Positions 16,938-25,909 of a stretch of DNA of 64,000 bases are shown here, piece by piece (the stretch's first letter is position 1; each line of letters opens with the position of its first letter). Origin of the DNA: Clostridiales bacterium CHKCI006. Lineage in GTDB: Bacteria > Bacillota_I > Bacilli_A > Erysipelotrichales > Coprobacillaceae. Where the stretch lies: positions 18,226-82,225 of the forward strand of contig FCNA01000021.1 of assembly GCA_900018345.1 (NCBI GenBank), read 5' to 3'. The translations under genes and the position numbers were made by a program. The notes beneath the pieces were generated by a model, which was not told the origin of the DNA, did not search any database, and saw only the letters and a list, made by a program, of their open reading frames with translations.

Positions 16938-17521
16938 CCATCCAACCCCAGGGCTTTTTTGGCCAAGGCATCCGCCTCATCATTGAGCGGATGATTCGAA
17001 TGGCTCTTGATCTTGCGAAAACGGATCTGCATCGCTTGGGACATCTGTAAATAGAAATCCCGATAAGCTTTCGTTCCCGCTTTGTTGGCCTGCCATTGTC
17101 CCGTGCACCAGTTTTCGATCCCCGCATAATCGTAGCAGATTTCCAGGCTCTGACACTGATGATCGTAGGCAAACTGCATGGCTTTCTTGGCCCCTTCGAT
17201 CTCCCCGGCCACATTGCGCATGGACATCATCTCAGGATCACGCAGCATCATCGAAAAAGTATATTTCTTCTGCTGATAAAACAGAACGACCCCATAACTA
17301 TAACAAAATGTGCTTTGATCAAAGCTGCCATCCACATAGGCAACACATTCAGCCTGTTCCGTGGTTGCCTTGGCTTCCGGTGCCATAAACTGTTTGGCGG
17401 CTTCTAAGGTCGTAAAACTTTTATATTTGGCATTCGGATAGCCGTTTACCTGCGCCTTACATTCATCCCAGGACGAATAGATGCCCGGTTGACGGCCGAC
17501 CCGCACCGCATAATATTTCAT
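16934..17521 (-). CDS. rnhA: Ribonuclease HI with N-terminal hybrid-binding domain
   Basis: Endoribonuclease that degrades RNA in RNA-DNA hybrids, 195 residues. Residues 1-45 are an RNase H N-terminal (caulimovirus VI-like) hybrid-binding domain (YYAVRVGRQPGIYSSWDECKAQVNGYPNAKYKSF, given here only as its position and type). The catalytic domain follows with Asp in AYVDGSFDQ, Glu in AGEIEGAKKAM, Asp in CYDYAGIENW and a final Asp in NDEADALAKKAL. Gene lies 4 nt after the flippase gene in the same direction. Confidence 0.9.
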   Translation of the reverse strand: MKYYAVRVGRQPGIYSSWDECKAQVNGYPNAKYKSFTTLEAAKQFMAPEAKATTEQAECVAYVDGSFDQSTFCYSYGVVLFYQQKKYTFSMMLRDPEMMSMRNVAGEIEGAKKAMQFAYDHQCQSLEICYDYAGIENWCTGQWQANKAGTKAYRDFYLQMSQAMQIRFRKIKSHSNHPLNDEADALAKKALGLDG

Positions 17522-17525
17522 AATA

Positions 17526-19061
17526 TCACCTCATTGATGGAAAGATACGTTCTAAAAAACCAAAGACCGTATGCTGCTCGCGCCGATTCATGCTCCACTT
17601 CAGGATGCTGACACAATACGTCACCACGATCAGTAACCCACATAGGATCATACTGACAAACGAATCCGGCACAATGACATAATGGACGATCAGGGTACAG
17701 CACAGCGGCAGCACAAAACCGCGCATGATCCGCAACATATTGCGCCAGAAATAACGCATATCCAAACCGACCCGCGTATGATAATACCAGTTCAGTGCCA
17801 TGTTTCCCAGCACATTCATGATCAGCGTGCCCAAAGCGGCTCCGGTAGGACCCCACATCAGACTTAACGGGATCGAACAGATCGCATTGGAAAGCACAAT
17901 GGCCAGATTCGCAAATGCCTTGAAGCGATGCATGTTTTTGGCCTGCAGAATCGGAATGGCCATATACTGAATGGCCGGAATGAGCACGGCAAAGAAAAGG
18001 ATCATCGTCACCCTGTAAACCTCATGATAGTTCTCACTGGCAGCTCCATACAAACTGGAGAAATACTCGCCCACTCCAAAAAAGCCAAAAATGATCAGCG
18101 ACAACACCATGAACTGAATGCGGGCCACTTGCGTAAACAGGCGCGTCAGTTCCCAATCATCCGATCCACTGGCGACAATACGGTGGATCTTCGGCGTAAA
18201 GACATCGGAGATCGTCGAAGAGAAATTGAAAAAGTAACGGCTCAGCTGATCGGCCAGACTGTAGATCGTTACCGCACTGGCGGAAACCAGCGATCCTAAA
18301 AGAATACGATCCAGGCTCCAGTTGATCTGGTCAACGATCAGATTGATCATGACAAAGAATGAGAAACCAAAGATCTCTCTCAAATCAGCCAGTCTAGGAA
18401 TATAGAACTTAAAGCGGATCTTCAATACCTTAAAGCAATAAACGATATAGATCACGCTCGTCGTCATCGTTACAGCCATGGTCGCTAAAGAAAGCGACAT
18501 GTTGCCAAATCCCAGAAACAGTAATGGCAAGCTTAAAAGCGGATTACAGATCTGGCGCAGGATCGTGATGGCCCGCAGCAAAATAAACTGTTCACGGACC
18601 ATGATATTCGATTCAAATATGTAGGTTGGAAAAGTAATACAGATGTTGATGATCATCACCAGCATCAATACCCGCGTCTGATTGATGAGCTCCGGATGAC
18701 TGGCTATCTCAGACGGCCAGGCAATCAGTGTCCCGCTGATCTGCATCAATAAAAGACCGCAAATAAAGGCAATGACTGCAATGACCAGATACATGCAAAG
18801 AAATAAACCATTGAGTCTGGCCAGTCCTTCTCTGTCTCTTTTTGCCTGCAGGCGGGAATAAAAACGTGTAAAAGTCGCATATAAGCCCATCTGGAATAAA
18901 GACAGGTTTTGGATGATCCCGAGTGCCCATGAATAGATACCGTAGTCAACTTCACCGACAATGCTGGTCATGACCGGCGTGTATAATAAAGTACTGATTA
19001 AGCCGATGGCTACGGAAATATAGGACATCGCTATCCCTATCCCTCTTTGACTTTTCGCCAT
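17526..19061 (-). CDS. Polysaccharide flippase (Wzx/oligosaccharide exporter family)
   Basis: Integral membrane protein of 511 residues with about 14 hydrophobic segments and an N-terminus typical of the polysaccharide synthesis (MOP superfamily) transporters. It would flip a lipid-linked oligosaccharide across the membrane. No glycosyltransferase genes lie next to it, so the substrate cannot be named. Start follows GAGGAGG; promoter at 19095-19123. Confidence 0.85.
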   Translation of the reverse strand: MAKSQRGIGIAMSYISVAIGLISTLLYTPVMTSIVGEVDYGIYSWALGIIQNLSLFQMGLYATFTRFYSRLQAKRDREGLARLNGLFLCMYLVIAVIAFICGLLLMQISGTLIAWPSEIASHPELINQTRVLMLVMIINICITFPTYIFESNIMVREQFILLRAITILRQICNPLLSLPLLFLGFGNMSLSLATMAVTMTTSVIYIVYCFKVLKIRFKFYIPRLADLREIFGFSFFVMINLIVDQINWSLDRILLGSLVSASAVTIYSLADQLSRYFFNFSSTISDVFTPKIHRIVASGSDDWELTRLFTQVARIQFMVLSLIIFGFFGVGEYFSSLYGAASENYHEVYRVTMILFFAVLIPAIQYMAIPILQAKNMHRFKAFANLAIVLSNAICSIPLSLMWGPTGAALGTLIMNVLGNMALNWYYHTRVGLDMRYFWRNMLRIMRGFVLPLCCTLIVHYVIVPDSFVSMILCGLLIVVTYCVSILKWSMNRREQHTVFGFLERIFPSMR

Positions 19062-19094
19062 GTATTAACCTCCTCAAAAGTAGTTATCATGTCT

Positions 19095-19123
19095 ATTTTA
19101 CTCTGATTGCTTCAAAAAGACAA
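19095..19123 (-). promoter_or_regulatory. Promoter of the flippase-rnhA-glycosylase unit
   Basis: Minus-strand TTGTCT (19118-19123), 17 bp, TAAAAT (19095-19100), about 35 nt before the flippase start. Confidence 0.6.
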
Positions 19124-19144
19124 TCCATATAATGAGCATAAAAT

Positions 19145-19211
19145 AAAAACAGGCTGGTTAGAGCCTGTTTTTCTGGCATGGGAAAATTGGGAGAGGGGTA
19201 AACCATGCCGT
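19145..19211 (-). ncRNA. Candidate small RNA with C-rich loop
   Basis: On the minus strand a TATAAT at 19218-19223 would start an RNA near 19211. The RNA has a first hairpin GGCATGG / CCATGCC (19203-19209 with 19175-19181) whose 21-nt loop includes CCCCTCTCCC, and ends in the terminator hairpin AAAACAGGCT / AGCCTGTTTT (19162-19171 with 19146-19155). A C/U-rich loop complementary to Shine-Dalgarno sequences is known from Bacillota sRNAs such as RsaE/RoxS. No Rfam family recognised; the -35 box is weak. Inference only. Confidence 0.45.
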
Positions 19212-19300
19212 GTCTTCATTATATCCTTTGACATGATTTATTATAAGACAGTTTTATGAATCATATATGAACATAAACAAAAACTTCATTTCTTTTTCCA

Positions 19301-19325
19301 AAGAAAAAGTAGCACCAGGTGCTAC
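19301..19325 (-). terminator. Terminator downstream of the ROK kinase gene
   Basis: GTAGCA-CCAGG-TGCTAC hairpin followed on the minus strand by TTTTTCTT. Confidence 0.75.
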
Positions 19326-19389
19326 GGGGAGGAATTAGTGCTCATCACTTCACTAACTTCAAGCACATCATATCAACCCTATTTGAACT

Positions 19390-19410
19390 ATATGTGAACA
19401 ATTCACATAT
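19390..19410. repeat. Perfect 9-bp inverted repeat
   Basis: ATATGTGAA-CAA-TTCACATAT, 24 bp beyond the ROK stop codon. No T-run follows on either strand. It could be a protein-binding site or part of the 3' end structure of the mRNA. Confidence 0.6.
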
Positions 19411-19434
19411 TTCTCAAACATTTTTCTTTTTTTG

Positions 19435-20325
19435 TTAAGCCTGCTGGCTTTGTGCATAGAGCACAGCACCCAACAGATTCGCATCATTACTGAAAAGGCA
19501 GCGATCGATCTTCGTCGTCACCAGATCCGGAAAACTGAATTTCGCTTCTTTATAGGTCGCCCGAATTTTTTCGATAAACCAGTCTTCTTCTGAGATCCCC
19601 CCGCCCAGACAAATGATCTCTGGATTATAGAAGATCACAATGGCATGCAGGCCCATGGCGATATTGCGGCACCATTCATTCATCGCTTCAACCGCTTCCG
19701 GATCATTTTCCAGATAAAGCTGACTGATCTCCGTTCCGTATTTCAGCTGACGTTCACAAGGAACTTTGGCATTATAGATATGAATCAGGGCATCCATGCT
19801 GGCAAGACTAGCCAGGCCAATGACTTTGCCGTTTTCATCAAAACCTGCTGGCAGACTGGAAAATTCACCGGCAATTCCGTCTACGCCCTGGATAACACCG
19901 TTTTTGTCACAAACACAACCGCCGATCCCCGTTCCAATCACAAAATAGACACTGGACTGACTGTGTTGTCCATTACCGATCCGCATCTCACAATAGCCTG
20001 CCGCCTTTGCATCATTCATCGTATACGTCGGTTTATTCAGACGTTTCATCACTTCCTGATTAACATTCGTACCCAGCATGATGCGAACTGTTCGGGCTGC
20101 TTTGGAAAGCACCTGTGAATCCGAACGGATCACTCCTGGTGCGGATACCCCGATCAAATCAATTTCGTCTAAATGGTCGATATCGGCACACACATAATCA
20201 TAGAACTGTTCAGGTGTCTCACATAATCGCGTCTCTTTTTTCCACTTCTTCACAATCGTGGTCTCTCCCTCAATCAGGGCATATTTAATAAACGTCCCCC
20301 CAATATCGATTCCTAAATGATACAT
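19435..20325 (-). CDS. ROK-family sugar kinase
   Basis: ATP-dependent kinase of about 296 residues for a hexose, N-acetylhexosamine or similar sugar. Phosphate-binding motif near the N-terminus (GIDIGGTFIKYAL), catalytic Asp in YTMNDAKAAGY, and the adenosine region VIGTGIGGCVCDKNGVIQG. The zinc-binding CxCGxxGCxE motif found in many ROK glucokinases and repressors is absent. No HTH domain, so it is an enzyme and not a repressor. It starts 3 nt after thymidine kinase. Confidence 0.88.
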   Translation of the reverse strand: MYHLGIDIGGTFIKYALIEGETTIVKKWKKETRLCETPEQFYDYVCADIDHLDEIDLIGVSAPGVIRSDSQVLSKAARTVRIMLGTNVNQEVMKRLNKPTYTMNDAKAAGYCEMRIGNGQHSQSSVYFVIGTGIGGCVCDKNGVIQGVDGIAGEFSSLPAGFDENGKVIGLASLASMDALIHIYNAKVPCERQLKYGTEISQLYLENDPEAVEAMNEWCRNIAMGLHAIVIFYNPEIICLGGGISEEDWFIEKIRATYKEAKFSFPDLVTTKIDRCLFSNDANLLGAVLYAQSQQA

Positions 20326-20328
20326 TGC

Positions 20329-20946
20329 TTATTCCTCCTTTTCATGCTTCTTTAACGAATAGTGGCGTGGCCGATCCATGACTTCATGACAATGCCGACA
20401 GCGCGGTTCATAGCTGTCCTTCGCACCGATCATGATCACCGGGTCATCAAAAGCCGCCGGTTTTCCATTGACTAGACGCTGCGTTCGCGTTGCCGGCGCC
20501 CCACAGCGTGCGCAAACCGCGGTCAGCTTGCTGACAAACTCCGCTTTGGTTAAAAGCTGCGGCATGACCCCAAACGGTTCACCGCGAAAATCTGTATCCA
20601 GGCCCGCAATCATGACGCGCTTGCCTAGGTCAGCCAGATACTCACAGATGTCGACGATCTCCTCATCGAAGAACTGGGCTTCATCGATGGCAATGACCTC
20701 ATCATCTTCATCAACATATTCGAGGATCTCCTTCGCCTCCTTCACAACAAGACAGGGGATATGCATGCCGGCATGACTGACGATCTCCGTCTCACTATAC
20801 CGATTATCCACTTGCGGTTTAAATACCTTGATTCTTTTTTTCGCAAAGCTGAGCACATGGATCCGCCGAATCAGCTCTTCTGTCTTCCCGGCGAACATAC
20901 AGCCGCTAATGGCTTCGATCCAGCCTTCTTTATACTGATGATACAA
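20329..20946 (-). CDS. tdk: Thymidine kinase
   Basis: Phosphorylates thymidine with ATP in nucleotide salvage; type II enzyme, about 205 residues. P-loop in SGCMFAGKTEEL, the Walker B-like IDEAQFF and a structural zinc site with CARCGAPA and CRHCHE. The reading frame can start at an ATG at 20970, but that codon overlaps a TATAAT (20969-20974). A TTG at 20946, spaced 8 nt after AAAGGGG and beginning with Tyr-His-Gln, fits the usual family N-terminus better, so I use it. The start is not certain. Confidence 0.88.
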   Translation of the reverse strand: MYHQYKEGWIEAISGCMFAGKTEELIRRIHVLSFAKKRIKVFKPQVDNRYSETEIVSHAGMHIPCLVVKEAKEILEYVDEDDEVIAIDEAQFFDEEIVDICEYLADLGKRVMIAGLDTDFRGEPFGVMPQLLTKAEFVSKLTAVCARCGAPATRTQRLVNGKPAAFDDPVIMIGAKDSYEPRCRHCHEVMDRPRHYSLKKHEKEE

Positions 20947-20991
20947 AAAAACATCCCCTTTCTTCTTCATTATACACGATTTTAAGCCTAC

Positions 20992-21017
20992 AAAAAAGAG
21001 GAAGCACTTACTTCCTC
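20992..21017 (-). terminator. Terminator of the dnaB operon
   Basis: GAGGAAG-CACTTA-CTTCCTC with a T-run on the minus strand. The dnaB stop codon sits in the loop. Confidence 0.85.
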
Positions 21018-22372
21018 AAATCTTTTGACTGACTGATGCCCGGTTCAGCCATTCTGGCCAGATCACTAAAACGGCTGTAGTTCTTCTCCAGCGCCAGTTC
21101 CACCTTGCCGGTAGGCCCATTTCGATGTTTGGCCACATTGACTTCGACAATGCCGGTATCCGAGCCTTTATCGGCCTGTTGATCATAGTAGCCTTCGCGG
21201 TATAAGAAAATAATGATATCCGCATCCTGCTCGATGGCTCCGGATTCACGCAGGTCCGACATCATCGGACGCTTGTCATCACGCCGTTCAAGTGAACGAG
21301 AGAGCTGTGACAAGGCAATCAGCGGTACCTCCAGCTCACGCGCGAGCCCCTTGAGCTGACGTGAAATGTCGGAAACCTCCTGCTGCCTGGACTCCTTGCC
21401 GTTACCGACGATCAGCTGCAGATAGTCGATCAGGATCATCTTCAGCCCGTGATCCTGTTTCAATCGTCTGGCCTTGGCAATCAGATCGTTGATCTTAATT
21501 CCTGGTGTATCATCAATATATAAGTTACATTCACTGACCCTTTCGGTTGCCGCATAATACTTGTTGGCATCATTGGTCAGGATCTCCCCGTTTCTGAGCT
21601 GGCCGCCCTCAATGCCGCCCATAGCGGAAATACAACGTTTGATCAGCTGTTCGGCAGGCATCTCCAAAGAGAAAAAAGCAACGGCTTCGTCACTCTTGTG
21701 TGCCACATTTGTCGCGATATTCAAGGCAAACGCCGTCTTACCAACGGATGGACGGGCTCCGATGATAATGAGATCCCCCGGCTGAAAGCCCTGGGTAATA
21801 TGATCAAGATCGCGGAATTTCGTAGCGATGCCGGCGACTTCCCCCCGGTTCTGAGAATTGAGCATCAGCTGATTGGTGACCTCGCGGATGACTGAATGCA
21901 CATCTTTGAACTCGCCGGTCGTTCGATCACGCGTCACCTTCAGCATATCCTGTTCAGATTGACTGATAAAATCATCGATATTTTCCAATTCACCGTAAGC
22001 CCCCTCGACAATCCGCTCAGACTGACGGATCAGGCGACGCAGGACCGCTTTATCTTCAATGATCTTGCAGTAAAAAGGGGTATGTTTAATGGTTGGGACC
22101 GATTCACTCAACTGAAAGAGATATTCGACACCACCTGTTTTTTCTAACTGATTTAAATTACGCAAATAAGCCGTCACTGTTGTCACATCAACCGGCTGAT
22201 TTTGGGCATACAGGGCACTCATCGCACTAAAGATCAGGCGATGCGGTTCCTGATAAAAATCCTCCGGGTGCAGCTTTCCCAAAGCTTCACTGCAGGCATT
22301 TTTGCTCATCAGCATGGAGCCTAGAACTGACCGTTCAGCATCTAAATCATTTGGCATTACTCTAGCTGGCAT
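21008..22372 (-). CDS. dnaB: Replicative DNA helicase (DnaB family)
   Basis: Hexameric 5'-3' helicase of the replication fork, 454 residues (called DnaC in B. subtilis). N-terminal primase-interaction domain (about 1-115: DLDAERSVLGSMLMS), then a RecA-like domain with Walker A GARPSVGKTAFALN, Walker B LKMILIDYLQL, and the arginine finger region HRNGPTGKVEL. Gene order yybS-gdpP-rplI-dnaB is conserved in Bacillota and is retained here. Confidence 0.95.
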   Translation of the reverse strand: MPARVMPNDLDAERSVLGSMLMSKNACSEALGKLHPEDFYQEPHRLIFSAMSALYAQNQPVDVTTVTAYLRNLNQLEKTGGVEYLFQLSESVPTIKHTPFYCKIIEDKAVLRRLIRQSERIVEGAYGELENIDDFISQSEQDMLKVTRDRTTGEFKDVHSVIREVTNQLMLNSQNRGEVAGIATKFRDLDHITQGFQPGDLIIIGARPSVGKTAFALNIATNVAHKSDEAVAFFSLEMPAEQLIKRCISAMGGIEGGQLRNGEILTNDANKYYAATERVSECNLYIDDTPGIKINDLIAKARRLKQDHGLKMILIDYLQLIVGNGKESRQQEVSDISRQLKGLARELEVPLIALSQLSRSLERRDDKRPMMSDLRESGAIEQDADIIIFLYREGYYDQQADKGSDTGIVEVNVAKHRNGPTGKVELALEKNYSRFSDLARMAEPGISQSKDLRK

Positions 22373-22386
22373 AACCTTCGCTTCCT

Positions 22387-22833
22387 TTATTTCTCTGTCG
22401 TATGCACTCTAAATTGTGCGACAACACCTTTGTACAGTTCCACTTTGACCTGTGTATAGCCTAAAGCATGAATCGGATAAAAATCGATAAATTTACGTTT
22501 ATCCACCCGAATATCATACTGTTCACGCAAGGCTTCCGTAATCTGCTTGATAGAAATACCACCAAACACACGGCCATTCGTACCGCCTGACAGCTTAAAT
22601 TCAAGCACGAGATCGGCCATACGTTTGGCTAAGGCCTCGGCATCAGCCTTCTTTTGTTTTTCAATCTCTGCCTGTTTCTCCTCATCTCTCTTTAAAGCAG
22701 CTCTGCCCTGAGCAGTAGCCATCACAGCCAGCTTATTTTTGATCAGATAGTTCTGGCCATAGCCATCGGCCACCTTAACAATCTCGCCTTTTTTTCCTAC
22801 TTTACGTACATCCTGAAGTAAAATGACTTCCAT
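22387..22833 (-). CDS. rplI: 50S ribosomal protein L9
   Basis: Ribosomal protein at the base of the L1 stalk, 148 residues. The N-terminal domain opens with MEVILLQDVRKVGKKGEIV and NYLIKNKLA, a long connecting helix rich in Lys/Glu follows, then the C-terminal RNA-binding domain. Separated by 3 nt from gdpP. Confidence 0.96.
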   Translation of the reverse strand: MEVILLQDVRKVGKKGEIVKVADGYGQNYLIKNKLAVMATAQGRAALKRDEEKQAEIEKQKKADAEALAKRMADLVLEFKLSGGTNGRVFGGISIKQITEALREQYDIRVDKRKFIDFYPIHALGYTQVKVELYKGVVAQFRVHTTEK

Positions 22834-22836
22834 TCT

Positions 22837-24792
22837 TTATTCCTCTCTTTCACTGTAATATTCATCTAATTTCTCAACCAGACGCTTTCTCACATCCATC
22901 ACACTGCTATTTTTTACCTGGCAGGCCGCCATACTGAAATGACCGCCACCCCCCATTTTTTCCATGATGACCTGGACATTGATCTTGCCATTGCTGCGGC
23001 TGGAGATGGCCACCGTGCCCTCATCCACCCGACCGATCACAAAGCTTGCTTCGGTCTCATTGATATCCAGTAATTCATTACCGACCTTCGCTAACATGAC
23101 ACGACTGTAAGTGACATCCTCACGTCCGCAGGCAATCAGCACCTTCTCGTTATAACGGGCAGCGCTCTGGACAAATTCCGCTTTCTTTAAAGTGAAAACA
23201 TAATCATCCTGCAGCAGTTCTGTGGCATGAGAGACATTCGCTCCCAGTTCTTTCAACGTGGCTGCTACCCGGAAGGTACGCACCCCCGTGCGGGTCTTAA
23301 AGCTTGAAGTATCCACCAGCAGACCGGCATACATGATGGTGGCCTCCAGCTCACTTAAGTGAACCGGATGATCCATATATTCATAAAACTCCGTAATCAG
23401 TTCCACCGTACTGGAAGCCGCCGGTTCCAGATAAGTCAGGATCGGTCGAGCCATAAATTCCTCACCACGACGGTGGTGATCGATCACGACAATATTGCTG
23501 CAGGCTTCCACCAGTTCCTTGGCAATCGCCAGACTTGGCTTATGGTTATCCACGCTGATCAAAAGACTTTCTTTATTGATCAGTTCCATCGCTCTGGCCG
23601 GTGTGATCAGGCGCTCACTATAATCTTCCTGCTTTTGCAACAGATGAAAGGCGCGACGCGTCTTATCCTCCATCGAATCCGGATCAATGATGATATAAAC
23701 ATCCTTTTGGGCCATTCGGGCAATTCTGGCCATACCGATGCTGGCTCCAAACGAATCCAGATCCGACTCCTTATGTCCCATGACAAAGACATTGCTGGCG
23801 GGTTTAAATAAGCCATTCAACGAGTTGGCAATCACGCGCACACGCACACGATTATTTTTGGCATAGGTCTCACTGTTGCCGCCAAAGAAACGTAAAGGCT
23901 CGCCTTCGGTCTTGACCACGACCTGATCTCCGCCGCGGCTAAAAGCCAGACTCAGGGCATCATTGGCATCCTCATCCATATTTTTCAATCCGTTTGTCTT
24001 AGAGATCCCGATACTTAAAGACATCACTGCCCCAAGTGACGAGGCCTGTTCACGGACCCGGTTCAAAATCACAAATTTACTATCCACCAGGGCCGAAAAG
24101 ATCTTATCATTCAAAAAGCCAATATAGTTTTCCTGGCGGTATCTTTTCAAAACGATCTGATATTCCTTGGCCCATTGCGCCAGGGTCGTTCGGATCGATG
24201 ACTGCAGCAGGGCACCTTTCTGTTCATCAACGCTGTTGATGACCTCGTCAAAATTGTCCACCGATAAATACAGCATGACCGGTTTCTGTTCACGATAGGC
24301 CTTATAAAGCGTGGTGTAGTTGGACACATCCTTTAAATAAAGCATGTGGGAATCCTGATTATTGTACACCTCATAATAACGCCCCTCGATCTCCATGGTA
24401 GTCACTTCATCATCATCAAATGTGTTGCGAAAACGCGGCTGCCAGTCTTCCAGCTTCATACCCAGCACATGCCAGTCGAGCTCATCGAAAAGTTCCGAAG
24501 CCCAGGTAATGACATGCTTATCATCATACATGATCATCCCCACAAAACCAAACAGAAAAGCATTCTTGGCATCCGTTCCAATGGCTTTTGAGATGGTCAT
24601 CGCATCATCTTCCACCTGACGGAACAGACGTAAAAAGATGGCCCCTAATAGTAGACTGCTCAGTAAGACAACAACCATGAAGAGCGCAAAAGCCAGTTCC
24701 TGAAACAAGAGAAAAAGAAGGGCACTGATGATGACCTCAAAAATCAGGACAGCCAAAAGGTGCTGCTTGTATTTTAATAACTTCTCTGTCAT
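22837..24792 (-). CDS. gdpP: Cyclic-di-AMP phosphodiesterase GdpP
   Basis: Membrane-bound enzyme that hydrolyses c-di-AMP, 651 residues. Two N-terminal transmembrane helices (about 12-55), a degenerate PAS domain (about 80-150), a modified GGDEF domain (about 170-305) and DHH/DHHA1 domains. The DHH metal ligands are seen in MGHKESDLDSFGAS and VIDHHRRGEEF; DHHA1 has GGGGHFSMAA. All catalytic motifs are present. c-di-AMP controls potassium and osmolyte uptake and cell-wall homeostasis. Confidence 0.95.
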   Translation of the reverse strand: MTEKLLKYKQHLLAVLIFEVIISALLFLLFQELAFALFMVVVLLSSLLLGAIFLRLFRQVEDDAMTISKAIGTDAKNAFLFGFVGMIMYDDKHVITWASELFDELDWHVLGMKLEDWQPRFRNTFDDDEVTTMEIEGRYYEVYNNQDSHMLYLKDVSNYTTLYKAYREQKPVMLYLSVDNFDEVINSVDEQKGALLQSSIRTTLAQWAKEYQIVLKRYRQENYIGFLNDKIFSALVDSKFVILNRVREQASSLGAVMSLSIGISKTNGLKNMDEDANDALSLAFSRGGDQVVVKTEGEPLRFFGGNSETYAKNNRVRVRVIANSLNGLFKPASNVFVMGHKESDLDSFGASIGMARIARMAQKDVYIIIDPDSMEDKTRRAFHLLQKQEDYSERLITPARAMELINKESLLISVDNHKPSLAIAKELVEACSNIVVIDHHRRGEEFMARPILTYLEPAASSTVELITEFYEYMDHPVHLSELEATIMYAGLLVDTSSFKTRTGVRTFRVAATLKELGANVSHATELLQDDYVFTLKKAEFVQSAARYNEKVLIACGREDVTYSRVMLAKVGNELLDINETEASFVIGRVDEGTVAISSRSNGKINVQVIMEKMGGGGHFSMAACQVKNSSVMDVRKRLVEKLDEYYSEREE

Positions 24793-24806
24793 TGTTCATC
24801 ACCTAC

Positions 24807-25661
24807 TTATCTTTTATTATACATGATTTTGTAACGTTTTTCACTAAATATATCGACCAGGCCAAACACAACCAGATAAAGATTCAGCACTGGGATAAAA
24901 AGAGAGAGAAGAAAAACCAGCATCGCATAACGCTTTTGGGCAAATATGGCCCATAGGCACAAAAAGGAGAGTCCCTGGATCCCTAAAAGAATATAACAGA
25001 TGATCCCCACAAAAACAGCCAGATCAAATGGGCAAAGAAACCCCAGGCAGCCCAGCAGTAAAACAAGGCCGCTGCGCTTAGAAAAATGCAAATAAACAAA
25101 GTGAAAATGCTCAACAAAAGAAAGCTTCAAACGCAAACAGACCACCTCTGCCAGATTGAGCAGTACATAGGTCTCCATCAGCCCCAGCACAAAGGCTGTC
25201 AGCGGAATCACTAAGCGGACCCAATTGGCAAGGGCCGGAAAATAAGCCACCAGACTGGCATACTCTCTTTCTATATCATAACCAAACAAACCGGCCAAAA
25301 GCGTCATACTGGCCAGCTCCGCAATGATCATCATGACCAGGGTCGCCAAAAACAGACGCTGACTGGACCAGTGCCTGCGGCTGCCGTGAATCATGACAAA
25401 GCTCACTAAACCAGCCACCAGTGCGTAGAAGATGGTTTCCGGCAGACCTAAGAAGAGAGCCAGGATCATTTCACAGATCCACAAGATCACACTTGCCTTC
25501 AGCCCATTTTTCAAACCGTAGACAAGTAATGGCAAAGGCATCAGCATAAACAGGATCACATTGAGCATGCTTCCGGTATACGTATCGAACAAAACGAGAA
25601 TGCCAAACAGCGCCAGCATCATCGCACCGTTCACTAATTCTTTGATCTTCTTTTGCTGCAT
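24807..25661 (-). CDS. DUF2232 (YybS-like) membrane protein
   Basis: Integral membrane protein of about 284 residues with eight or so hydrophobic segments, first gene of the yybS-gdpP-rplI-dnaB operon. Members of DUF2232 are of unknown function but are commonly linked to gdpP. An upstream ATG at 25667 touches the AAGGAGG box, so the ATG at 25661 is more likely. Preceded by a good promoter at 25683-25711. Confidence 0.85.
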   Translation of the reverse strand: MQQKKIKELVNGAMMLALFGILVLFDTYTGSMLNVILFMLMPLPLLVYGLKNGLKASVILWICEMILALFLGLPETIFYALVAGLVSFVMIHGSRRHWSSQRLFLATLVMMIIAELASMTLLAGLFGYDIEREYASLVAYFPALANWVRLVIPLTAFVLGLMETYVLLNLAEVVCLRLKLSFVEHFHFVYLHFSKRSGLVLLLGCLGFLCPFDLAVFVGIICYILLGIQGLSFLCLWAIFAQKRYAMLVFLLSLFIPVLNLYLVVFGLVDIFSEKRYKIMYNKR

Positions 25662-25682
25662 GTTCATCCTCCTTCCCTATCC

Positions 25683-25711
25683 ATTATAGCTTAAATCCCC
25701 ACAAATGTAAA
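25683..25711 (-). promoter_or_regulatory. Promoter of the yybS-gdpP-rplI-dnaB operon
   Basis: Minus-strand TTTACA (25706-25711), 17 bp, TATAAT (25683-25688). The -35 box overlaps the T-run of the terminator upstream. Confidence 0.8.
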
Positions 25712-25729
25712 AAAGGATCCAATGAATCC
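25708..25729 (-). terminator. Terminator-like hairpin just before the yybS promoter
   Basis: Minus-strand GGATTC-ATT-GGATCC (one G-U pair) followed by TTTTTT. The stretch 25730-25874 between this and the next terminator holds no recognisable gene or RNA family; a transcript from a minus-strand promoter inside it would end here, but no convincing promoter was seen. Confidence 0.55.
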
Positions 25730-25874
25730 CCGGAAAAATCCCGCCCCGTCTGGATTGGCAGTTGTCCTCACCTGTTGAATGATGAGCTTTTTTTCAGTTT
25801 AGAGAAAATCGATAGTGACCAAAGAGCAGTCAACCCATTTCAAGCCAGCCTCCATTCTGCCTGTTTGTCAACAC

Positions 25875-25902
25875 AAAAAAAATCGAGACCACTTGGATCC
25901 CG
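25875..25902 (-). terminator. Terminator of the ABC-cytidylyltransferase operon
   Basis: Minus-strand CGGGATCC / GGTCTCG hairpin with wobble pairs followed by eight T residues, 8 nt after the stop codon of the nucleotidyltransferase. Confidence 0.65.
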
Positions 25903-25909
25903 AATTCAT

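Noticed and set aside
19390..19410. CRP/FNR-type operator
   Set aside because: The half sites TGTGA and TCACA are 5 bp apart rather than 6, the site lies at the 3' end of a gene, and no such regulator is in the window.
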